In this document: positions 12,301-24,300 of the stretch, piece after piece
How positions within the stretch are numbered: position 1 is the first letter of the stretch
How the letters are laid out: the number at the start of each line of letters is the position of its first letter
NCBI RefSeq assembly: GCF_032854445.1
Contig: NC_088307.1
Span: 23,695,953 to 23,759,952 of the forward strand
DNA from: Liolophura sinensis
Taxonomy: Eukaryota > Mollusca > Polyplacophora > Chitonida > Chitonidae
Direction of reading: 5' to 3'
Length of the DNA: 64,000 nucleotides
Position numbers and translations under genes: made by a program
Notes under the pieces: model-generated
What the model was told of the DNA's origin: nothing
Databases searched by the model: none
Seen by the model: only the letters and a program-made list of their open reading frames with translations

Positions 12301-15300
12301 ACACAATCAGTAACATACCTTTACACAATCAGTAACATACCTTTACACAATCAGTAATCAGTAACATACCTTTACACAACCAGTAACATACCTTTACACA
12401 ACCAGTAACATACCTTTACACAATCAGTAACATACCTTTACACAATCAGTAATCAGTAACATACCTTTACACAATCAGTAATCAGTAACATACCTTTACA
12501 CAATCAGTAATCAGTAACATACCTTTACACAATCAGTAACATACCTTTACACAATCAGTAACATACCTTTACACAATCAGTAACATACCTTTACACAACC
12601 AGTAACATACCTTTACACAATCAGTAATCAGTAACATACCTTTACACAATCAGTAACATACCTTTACACAACCAGTAACATACCTTTACACGATCAGTAA
12701 TCAGTAACATACCTTTACACAATCAGTAACGTACCTTTACACAATCAGTAACATACCTTTTCCAGTATACCGTGGTATTTGACTTCCTCTTCTCGAAATT
12801 ATATGGTAAGATCTGAAGATCAATTCTTCTTTTTCTGGCTTGAGACACTAATTTGTGCAACTGAAAACAAGAATAGTCAGTTTACAACAATCTCCACTGA
12901 ATGATTTGTCATGCTTTACGTTCACAAGAATACACATACTTCAGCAATAATGAGTGGGAAGAGGCACAAGGCATTCAGAGAATACCGATAGCTCACCTGA
13001 TTGAGCAGTTTGTAAAACTGCATAATGTTCAAGTCATGTGATACGTACGTTCAAATACTGACCTCTAAACCAAACCAAAGAAGTAGAATAATTGACACTA
13101 ATATTATCCTCCAATTATAGTGCTAAGATCTTGCCATTAAATCAGTAAGAAAGACTAAAACTATAATACTGTCACAACTATGCTGTTTATCGTATGTGTA
13201 AGGATTTCAGAGCAGTGACTTCATATGTTATGGAGTTGTAAATCATTGTGGTGGTAAAAGACACTATTGGCAGTTGGAGACAAATTTACCACATAGGTCT
13301 TTGATATGCAAATTGCGAACTGCATCTAGCATTCAATGTACGATGGGACGCAATTGCAACTCTGTGAATAGCTGAGCAAAATGTTGAGCTATGAACTAAA
13401 AGACTTCCTTGGTCTTTGATATGCAAATTGCCACTGATAACTGGCTATCTGTATGCTACGGGTGGCCACTGCAACCCTATGATTGGCCAAACTGGACACT
13501 GACCCCATCTGATCCCCCTTTCACAATACCTCTCCTTACTTTGAAAGGCGAGCTAACCAGAGGAAAACATCAACTTTGATCCTGTACAAAATGTACCCAG
13601 CCTCCCAACTTAATCATCCAAATGACCGACATTTATCTTTTCAAATTTGCGTTTTTATTGCATATTTTCATATTTTTTCAATTTATTTATTTGATTTGTG
13701 TTTTATGCTGTATATTTCACTTATACAACGGCAACCAGCATTATGGTGGGAGGAAACAGAGCGAGGGGGAAACACACGACCATCTGCAGGATACTGACAG
13801 GCCTTTCCATGTATGACTGAAAAGAGGAAGCCAACATGAGCGGGACTTGAACTCACAAAGTCTGCTGTAGAGTTACTTTTTTTATTACAGCAATGAACAC
13901 CTCAAGACAGGCGATCGGTAAAGTAATATCAGCAAAAGATACATAACATTTTTTTACAAACCACATGACACAGGATACTTTTACACATACAACGCGTTGC
14001 ACAAGTCACAACAGATATTAAACAAACAACATGTTGATTACAACAACACCTTATTAGTATGACTCAGTATCTGGTGCACATACAACGCGTTGCACAAGTC
14101 ACAACAGATAGGAAATAAACAACATGTTGATTACAACAACACTTCATTAGTATGACTCAGTATCTGGTGCACATACAACGAGTTAAACACAGAATGCCAT
14201 GAAAAGTACTTATGCAACAAGCTGAAGATATGTAATATGTTGAAGCAAAAGCACAGCAGCTATTGCACGTGAAACACAAACCTGTTAATACCATATGGTC
14301 AATGCTAAATCCTGGCTAGTGTTCATTTATTTCTTGTATGTATGTCTATACCGTAATTCTTCAAACTTTTTGCACATTTCCAAGGTGTTTATTTAAGCAT
14401 ATTCTGAAGGCATTTTTCTGTATTGACTAACAAAATTTTACCCCTTTTTTTAAAAACTTATTGTGAAGCCCTGGAATTGATCGATCTACTTAGGGTAGCC
14501 TTTACGTCGTACTTAACAATTTTTCAGTCATAGACAAAGACAAATTTGGTTTGGCTCTGCTCAGAATTGAACTGCTGAAAAGTGTCATTTCCTTGTAAGG
14601 TGTTTAAGGCATACACTCTAAAAACTACACAGCCACTACCATGTATGAACAAATTTAGGATCTCAAGATGGATTTTGGACCACAAAATATTGCTAAAACT
14701 AATTTTTTAAAAAAATGAGCTAATTCTGATGTTTAGAGAAAAGTTTCTATTAAATCATACAAACTTTCAGGAAATTCATATATAATATATATACATAACA
14801 CTGCAATTTTCATTTTGTAAAATCTGAGCCTTATTACAAATAAAAACAGAAGGCAACATTTCTGTATTAAAATGACATGCAACAAAGCAAGAATTTTAAA
14901 TGATTACTTGGGAAGAAAACCAATTAAATGTTAGTTTTCCATTTTGAGCATGAAACAGCCACAAGAAGATCTAAAACTTTCCAGCCTTTGAAGTTTTTAT
15001 CCAATGACTCTCCACACTTTACTCAAGTTCCTATACCTGATTGACTTTGGGTTTAGTCTCCCGTGGAAACAGGCAATCCTGACGGCAATCATGCACCCAA
15101 ATGGTGGATTCAAGGCCCCAGGGGGAAAAGCGCTTCGGCAGATAGCCTATTGCCATTTCGCAAATTCACAATTTATACCTCAAAAAGTCGCACACATTTC
15201 TTTATCCCTCCGACGAATTTCTTCTGGAGAAACATTATCAGGTTTGCTAGACTGGAATAATTTCGTTTCGGACGACATTTATTTAGCGAGCTGTGGTTTC

Positions 15301-18300
15301 GCAGTGTTGCTGGATAGATTTACGTTTGCACACTCGCGCAAGACATTATCCATTTCCTGCTCAAATTAGATTTGAGCTTGGAGCCGTCACAGAGCTAACA
15401 CTCCCCATCTGCCGAATCTTCCGCAAGCAGGCTTCACTCATTTCTGAGCGAAAGTACTTTACGGAGCTAAAGACAGGGACAAATCACTGCATCAGATCTA
15501 CAACATCATCAACTATCGACTTTTTCCTTGTTTCCAAGTGTCCAAATCACTGCACAAGAGAGCAAATAAAAGAAATCAGAAAAAAAGATTCAGCCAAGGC
15601 AACTAACCATTTTAAATACAAACATTACATGTAAATACGATTCAGGTGATTTTAATCACACAACAGAAAATAAATGCATTTTTTTTTTAATCCATTAATG
15701 AGAAGGCTATTAAATGATTGATGTCTATGCTGCCAGGGGTATATCTGTATACCACAAAGTTTACAGTACTGGGGCTGTATCTGGAGCCATTCTAGTGCCA
15801 GAAAACATTTGGGTACCCAAATTCATCAAGATGTATTGAAACTAACAAGTAAATTGAACAAAAATATGATGGTTTACAAACAAATATCTTTCATTTAAAG
15901 ACTTAAAAGCTCTCAGTAAGCACAATTTTTTAGTTGCATTCATAAAATGTTTTATGCACAGTCAAAATGTCACCTTTAAAGTTTGCGATCATAACCCTCA
16001 AGTCTTTTTCTAGTCATGACCTCTGGCATGTACAGGTACCTTGAAATGCACAACAAATACCCGCCATACAAAAATATTTTCGAATACCCTTTTCTCTTGA
16101 AAAAAAAAAAATCCCCAAAAATATTAAAGTTATTAAGAAAATAAATTTTGATGCTCTTTCATCTCATTTTGGCATCATTTTTATGTTTTCTTCTCCTTTA
16201 ACTTTTTTCCTGATACATAAGAACAAATTGTTTACGCCTGAACTTAGCCACGTTTACTTTATCTGATGCTCCGACTTTTTCCATTCTCAAAAGTTATCAG
16301 AGATAGAACAGAGAGAGTTGCAACTGATGTTCTTGCTGCACAGCCCAAAAATAGCTTATGAATCTTGGGTGCCATAATTTGGGCTAAAATTGATAAAGCA
16401 TAAATATGTACAATATGCAGCAGAAATCTAAATTATGTCAATTTCAGCGTCTGAAAACAACAATTTAGACCAAACAAGAGTTTTATAACCTTAAACTACG
16501 CCTGCCATGGCAGAATAAAAGACAATGTCATGTTAACGAAAAAATGTATTTATTTATTTATTTCACTGCTATTTTACGCAGTACTCAAATATTTCACTTA
16601 TAGGACGGCGGCCAGCATAATGGTGGGAGGAAACCGGGCAGAGCCCAGGAGAAACCCACGATCATCTGCAGGTTGCTGTCAGATCTTCCCAGCCGGAGAG
16701 GAAGCCAGCATGAGCTGGACTTGAACTCGCAGCTGTTAACGAAAAAAGACACTGGATTGTCATATCTAAAACTTGTCATATTATATCACAAAGCCATGCA
16801 GTTCTTCAATAGTACCGTTGACATGGAAACACTTCTATATCCTAATCCTTTAACCCTTTCCCCCTACTGCAACCAACATTTTGAAACATTCTGAGAGAGC
16901 TATGGGGTGTCGAGAGATAATCTGCACTGTTTTATCTTCAGTCACGAAAACAAATCATTTCGTGTCATTTTCATGGTAATTACATGCATAAATTTCACTG
17001 AAAAAAGTGCTTTAGTGGTCGAAAACATCACACACTTACATTATATGCATAATCAAAAGGGTCACGGCTTAGTACATTTTACAGGAATATGACTTGTTTT
17101 CAACAACGGTCTGCTCCGGAGGTACAGACAAAAATGTGAACACAATTTCCAACTCTCCATATTGATGCAGTTCTGAAGATACAGTGGTAACAACAAACAA
17201 TACGTTCAGACAGATGGACAGACAGACAGATGGACAGACGGACAGGCAGACAGGAAGACAGACAGATGGACAGACAGATGGGCAGACGAACATTATCAGA
17301 CAGATGGACAGACGAACATTATCATACTACACAGAGATTATTAGTACTCTGTGCGGATATGCTTCGTTCTCTGCGATTGCGTTCTCTGCGATTACGACAA
17401 TGCAGATCAGCACAGTGTACTGATAATCTATTTATCATATACCTCCTATAAAAGCTATTTTGGGACACTGAAATCCAGGTATATACCTCGAACTCTGCTG
17501 CTTTGCGCATTATCTGGTAGCGTGATGGCCTGAACAAAGCTTTCAAACCATTATGCGCGTGTGGAGCTCGTTCTAAATATAGCATAGTTCAATAGTTCAC
17601 AACCGCAGTTTATATGAAGAAAAAAAAAGAACAGACAAACAGAAAGTCATGTAAAACAATGAAAAGGTAATTTATAAAACATCCTGTATGTGTAACGGTG
17701 CTTTGAAAAACTTTTTTTTTAAAAACAATCAACATACGGTCAATTTTTGAAAAACCAAAAATCTAAACTTCATCTTCATTGGGACTAACCAGTGGCGTCA
17801 AGTGGTACACTTTGATATATTGCCTGTGGAATTTTGTGAAAAAAAAAACGCATCGTTCTGTAATGGAAAAGTACTGGATGGGACACACGAGTCCATCTTT
17901 GGATGTAGTGTGTTGGTTGGACAGGGCTACCCTTGATGTGGGAGGCTACATGTGACGTGCATTTGAAATGATGGGGCTCATTTTTTCCCTGCATACCGAC
18001 ACTGTGAGAAGCGACAGCGTAACTACCGATGACTGCAACATTTTTGTGACCACTGAGTTGCTATACCAGCATGAAGCAGTTGGGTTTTACTAGCACTAGG
18101 CTATGGTTTGTTAAATGGCCAGGTAAGATAGATTTTTTTGCCACAGTCTTCATTATGGATCTCAGAGTTATGAACTTTCTCATTAGCTGACATTTATACC
18201 ACAAACTATTGGAAGCTTTTCCCCTGTAGTTGATGGCAAGGTAAAATGGCGATAACGCTTAATTTGTAAATAGTCTGAACGGTAAATCTGGCCTGAAATG

Positions 18301-21300
18301 ACAGCTGTATGCGCCACGAAATAGAATCCGGTGATACAAAAAATCACAAAGCAGATGCCTTTGATAATGGCCTGCAGACAGTGTAGAAAATTAAAATTTT
18401 CCCATGGTTTTAAGGACAGTAAATCGCATATTCATGTAAGTAGGTCAACACTGCATGTAAATTCCCGTTTAAGAAGACCGGGGCTTTTCCAGCCAGAGGT
18501 TACCCAGTGCAAAAGTAGTTCGGCGTGTACAAACAAACAGAGATATGGCAATAGGGAAAACAGAAGATACCAATACAGAAAAAACATTGGTTGGGTTTGA
18601 ATCGTGCACTTAGCAGACAGAGGTATGTGATAATGTATAATATTTATTTATTTATTTGATTGTTGTATTACGCCGAACTCAAGAATATTTCAATTATAAG
18701 ATGAAGGTCAGGGGGAAACACATGACCATCCATACATTGGTGAGAGGCTCCGAAACCACTGCGCAGCACTGTCATGCTACCCCCCTCGGCCATGGAGGCC
18801 CCTCAGTTCTTAAGATATAGTGGTAACAAAAAACAATACGGACGTACAGATGAACTGACAGATGGACAGACGAACACCACCATGCTATACTGTATAATAA
18901 ACTGACAGATGGACAGACAAACACCACCATACTATACTCTATAATAAACTGACAGATGGACAGACAAGCACCACCATACTATACTCTATAATAAACTGAC
19001 AGATGGACAGACAAACACCACCATACTATACTGTATACTAAACTGACAGATGGACAGACACACACCACCATACTATACTGTAGAATAAACTGACAGATGG
19101 ACAGACAAACACCACCATACTATACTCTATAATAAACTGACAGATGGACAGACAAACACCACCATACTATACTCTATAATAAACTGACAGATGGACAGAC
19201 AAACACCACCATACTATACTGTATAATAAACTGACTGATGGACAGACGAACACCACCATTCCATACTGTGTAATAAACTGACAGATGGACAGGCGAACAC
19301 CACCATACTATACCGTATAATAAACTGACAGATGCACAGACGAACACCACCATACTATACCGTATAATAAACTGACAGATGGACAGACGAACACCACCAT
19401 ACTATACTGTATAATTAACTGACAGATGGACAGACCCACACCACCATACTATACTGTATAATAAACTGACAGATGGAGAGATGAACGCCACCATTCTATA
19501 CTGTGTAATAAACTGACAGATGGACAGACGAACACCACCATTCTATACTGTGTAATAAACTGACAGATGGACAGTCGAACACCACCATACTATACCGTAA
19601 AATAAAATGCAAACGAACTACTTCATGGATCAGAGGCTAATAATTCTGCGCTGTTTTACTTCATATTTGTGTATCAGTTTTAGCAAAAGATACAAAAAAT
19701 AGGCCTAAAAAACTGCACGAAAAACCAACACATAAGATTTGTCCAAAAACAAAGTGATAAATGATCATGCAAGCATTACATCCAATCATGTGACACCAAT
19801 GTCAGCGGCTGATGTGAGACTTGAAGTGGCTGTATCAACTTTAACCAGTAATGGCTCGCGACTGATATATAAATACTCATTACGCACAATCTGGGCTGCC
19901 AATGCAAACTCGTCAAGTGCAAATGTGTGCATTCTTGCCGTTCAAAGCATCATAAATGCGAAGAAAGGAAGCACACCTCAATGAACACCACATATATCAT
20001 GTAAGCAAAAGATAATTGCGTTGCTGTGGCAACCGACAGCTTTTGTTTCTCAACAGTTCTTCCTGCACACGTACAATAGCATGAGGGGAAAAAAAAAAAA
20101 AAAAATCTCTGTCCAAAGTCTGTGTCATTTTGCTTCCTGGCGAAAAGCCAAATGCCACAAATCAGAAAACATGTATAGACCTAGTTGTTCAGGATTTGAC
20201 TTGCATACATGCACATCTACACCGTATGTACACACAGGAATTCACGTATATATACCATGTACATTTATATTAATAGAGGTTAACATAAATCAATTAATTT
20301 AATAAGAATTATGTTTACGTTCTAAATATTTTCAAATCGCTTACATATATTTTCTAGCAACAAATATTTGCCATGGTAAACGTTTTTTTTTATGGAGATT
20401 GCTTAAATCTTTCTGAAATGTAAAAAGCATTCTGTGGACATACTGCCTCTATTTACTTATTTGACTGAGTTTCACGGAATACTAAAGAAATTTTCGCTTT
20501 TTAAAATGGTAATCAGTGTTACATGATTGTTTGGAGATGTCATTGCTCAGTTATGGAGTCAGGAGCTCTAAAAACATACATCTTACATTAGAGCCCAGTC
20601 TGAAAATAAATTAATAAATTCTTGTAGGACATAACTGGCAAATTTTCTAGCAGTGTTTGTCTTGTATCAAACAATTGGGCCCTGTCAAAGTACTATAATA
20701 GTACAATTCAATATACATGTATATAGATAATCAATTGAAGATAATGAAATGGACACAAAATAACTGGTTTTCTTTGTATTAACTTTTCAAAGCCCTAAAT
20801 AAATCAAGAAAACATGTGGCACTGTATGAGATTTGGGGGAGGGGGGGTGTACAAAGCTTTTGACTTTCTTTTCTGACTATCCCGTATTACAAGTTTCACA
20901 CAGTAGGGAAAGGTCAGACACTTTTGGTCAATGGCTGGAAATATATTAAATATAGTTTTATAGTTGTAAACTGAACAGTGGAGAATTTGAACATGTATTG
21001 TGGCTCAAGTGGGGCAGTGGACAGCTTTCTTATACGTTTTGTTTAAATTCAAGAGCAGATCGAGATAATTCTCCCTCCAGTTCCCTTAGAATACTTGAAA
21101 TCTTGTACAATTTTGTCATGAACTGGCTTCTGGTTGACATGGTTGAGGACTTCAGCAACAAGACTTCAGCTTCTCATAATATTTTTCAATAAAGCCAATT
21201 TATAATCTGTACAAAGATGTCCACAGTTGTTTATTTATTAGTTTGACTGGTCTTTTACGTCGTCCTCAAGAATGTTTCACTTATACGATGGCGGCCAGCA

Positions 21301-24300
21301 TGATGGTGGAAGGAAACTAGGCAGAGCCCGGGGAAACACGCAACCATTCACAGGTTGCCGGCAAACCTTATTAACACGTACAACCAGAGATGAAGACAGT
21401 ATGAGCTGGACTTGAACTCATAGCGGCCGAATTGGTGAGAGGATCCTGGGGCATTTCGCTGTGCTGGCGTGTTAACCCCCTCGGGCATGGAGGCCCCCAA
21501 ATGTCCACAGTTGCCTGACCATACCCTAACCTTGATGTTAGTACTATAATAACTTGTACAATAGTACCCTACTAATATTCATCACAAGTAAAGAGAAACG
21601 TAAAGACTCGTAAGAGAAATGTAAAGACTCGTAAGGGAAATGTAAAGACTGGTAACAAAAATGCAAATTCTCACATATCTGGATTTGTCTCTGCGTCCAT
21701 GTTGTCTGGACTGTCGGGCAGCATTGTCCGTCTTTCTTGCAACATCTTCCAGGAAATGATAATCTGCAAACATCACACTAGAATTTTTCAATCTACATTG
21801 CTTGCAGGAAATCACTTCCTTGTTTTCCGTAAGGTTTTAAGACAGCATTTTTGTGAGCATTTTAGTAACCAATGACAACCAGTTTCCTGCCTGTGTTTAC
21901 AAGAAATCCATTAGCAAACCAAAGAAATAACAATTTTTTTTTCGTGGTAAAAAGTCTTGCAAGTTGCACATCTCTGTGAAAAGAACAAAAATCCATTTCC
22001 ATGTCATTATTTATTAGAGGATTTCATCTCTTTATTTTCATGAGAAAAGCATCGAAACTCTATGTGCAGCTTTATGATATTTGTTAAGCTTTTAAGATGC
22101 CTTTTACGATTCCTTTATTGTGAAAACTTTGAAAAGCTGTATAAATACTCTGAAAAAAAAACAACAACAAAAAAACCCCCTTGAAACAAGAACTACATTA
22201 ATTACACATGTATCCACATAAACCAGTTTCCATGGAAACTTCAGTCCAATAAAACAAGCCTGGAACAATGTAAGGGGACAAAATGATTTGTATATGACCT
22301 TCAAGGATGAAGGGAATATAAAACTGTGAGAAATGTACACCTTATGCATATTCTAGAAATAAACCTAAACTAAATATGTACATGCATATTCTAAGCGTTT
22401 AGAATGGTGCTGCAATCAGGACCTATCTGACACATTTCCCCTGCCCCTCTTCATTTGATTTTGAATTTTTTTCTCTTTTTTTTTTTTGCAAAGGGTACAA
22501 AACGTGGTTCACAACTTCAACAAATAAGATTAATCTGCACATAACTGAAAGTAAAATTTTCAGCCTTAAGCTACTATAAAGCTGTGTACAAATTTCAACC
22601 TCAATACTACTGAGTTACTTCAACAAGTTGCTGGAACTATTTCAGCTCTACTTGGATCCCACACATTATTAAAGCCAAGTATTGCCGATGTTTCGCAGGA
22701 GGGTAAATGGCCCTAAAGCACTCGAGGGTATGCACTGATGACAGACATTAGGAGTGCCCAGTCAATGCGTTGTCTTAGTTACAGAGAACCTTGTCGAAAA
22801 CAAGACAATATCCGCTCCACCAGGACGTCGTCGGGACAAATTCACCAATCAGGGAAAAGCTAATGGCCCACAGCAAGTCTGAGCACTCGCTGAATTTGTC
22901 GCAGAAGTGAAGTGGTTTTGTTGTTGATAGCTGGAGCAAACAGAAAATAACACTTTTCAAATCACAGCCAGACGGCCAATCACGCATCTGTAGACGTCTC
23001 CACAACTGCATCATCATGCCAACAAAGGCAAGGCGTACGAATCCAAAGTGAAGGTGAAACCCAAGAAAAAGAAAAAACGACTTTAATAACAACGGACAAG
23101 CCTGATTTCAGAGTCAAGATGGGAAAGCTCTTAAAGACTTCTAAAGTTCAAATATTTTTAAACAACCAAACACGTCTGACCACCTCATATTAATTAGCAA
23201 GTAGACGGAAAAACGTGTCGCCAATGATCTTTGATTTTTTTTTTCTTCTAAATTCTACAGATGGTGTATTACATGCCTGTGGATGACATACTATACAAAC
23301 ACACACTTTGTGGAACATTAAGTGAATGAATGATAACATTCGCACAACTTCGCAAATATTGGATTTGGTAATTTGTGACACCTTGAACAAAGACTTAAAA
23401 TTTATTTATTTTATTTATTTGATTGGTGTTTTACAATATTTCACTTATATGACGATAGCTAGCATTATGGTTGCTGTCAGCCCTTCCCACTTGCAGCCAC
23501 AGAGGAAGCCAGCATGAGCTGGACTTGAACTCGTACTGACCGCATTGGTGAGAGGTTTCTGGGTCATTATGAACCAATATGAATATTTGTATGCAATCTA
23601 TGATTTCGCCTGTGTCTTAAGTTACTCATTTTGTCCGATTCTTAGAGTTCTGTTCGTAATAGAAAAATGCTTCTTTAAAAGGAACGATGAAATCCTGCTG
23701 GTAAAACATTATGGTTTCAACTCCAAAAGTAATATTTTATGGCCTCTGATAATCTGCGGCCTCGGCCTCTAAAAATGCAGTTTTGCAGTCAAAATTTTCA
23801 AAGGTGGAGAAAACATAACAAAAGATGTGAAAAGAAGAGTGCGATAAGTTAGTTGTAAATGTGATTTTCAATATTTTTTTCTATTTCTCTTCAAAGGGAA
23901 AAAAGACACTTGAAAATAAATTTAGTAAGGCAGGTATCCGAGATCACCTCTTGATATATACCGTCTTTGAATAATGACATTATAAACAAGGAGATATCAC
24001 GTATAGTAAATATATTTGCACCAGAATTTGGTCTATTCAGATAACAAATGTGTTCAACCTGGATTTTCATCATCTTTATATCTTTAATATATACATAATT
24101 ATTATCATAATTTAGACTAAATGCATGCGCAACACATTTATATTCAAATAAATTTATAAGACACATACATCACATCCTCATTTAGATCATCATTATGCAA
24201 AGAGGTGTCCTAAATACCCACCAGACAAAAATATTTTCAAATACCCCCTTCTCTTGAAAGAAAAAAAAATTGTTTCTTTTCTTCCCCTTTAAGACAAATA

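Larger units (their letters stand above)
12861..21674 (-). other. ZNHIT6: ZNHIT6 intron 3 (8.8 kb)
   Basis: Contents: SINEs (13680, 16546, 18641, 21230), a 93-bp duplication (13984), a GC-elevated patch with short frames (15000-15480), one arm of a TTAA element (16050-16203), a foldback arm (16840-17045), two members of an ACAGATGGACAGAC-bearing dispersed repeat (17105-17340 and 18805-19600), and a 21-bp array next to the donor. The remaining stretches look unremarkable. Confidence 0.65.

Noticed and set aside
12069-12756. CRISPR-like regular array
   Set aside because: No unique spacers; units are contiguous and the context is eukaryotic intron.
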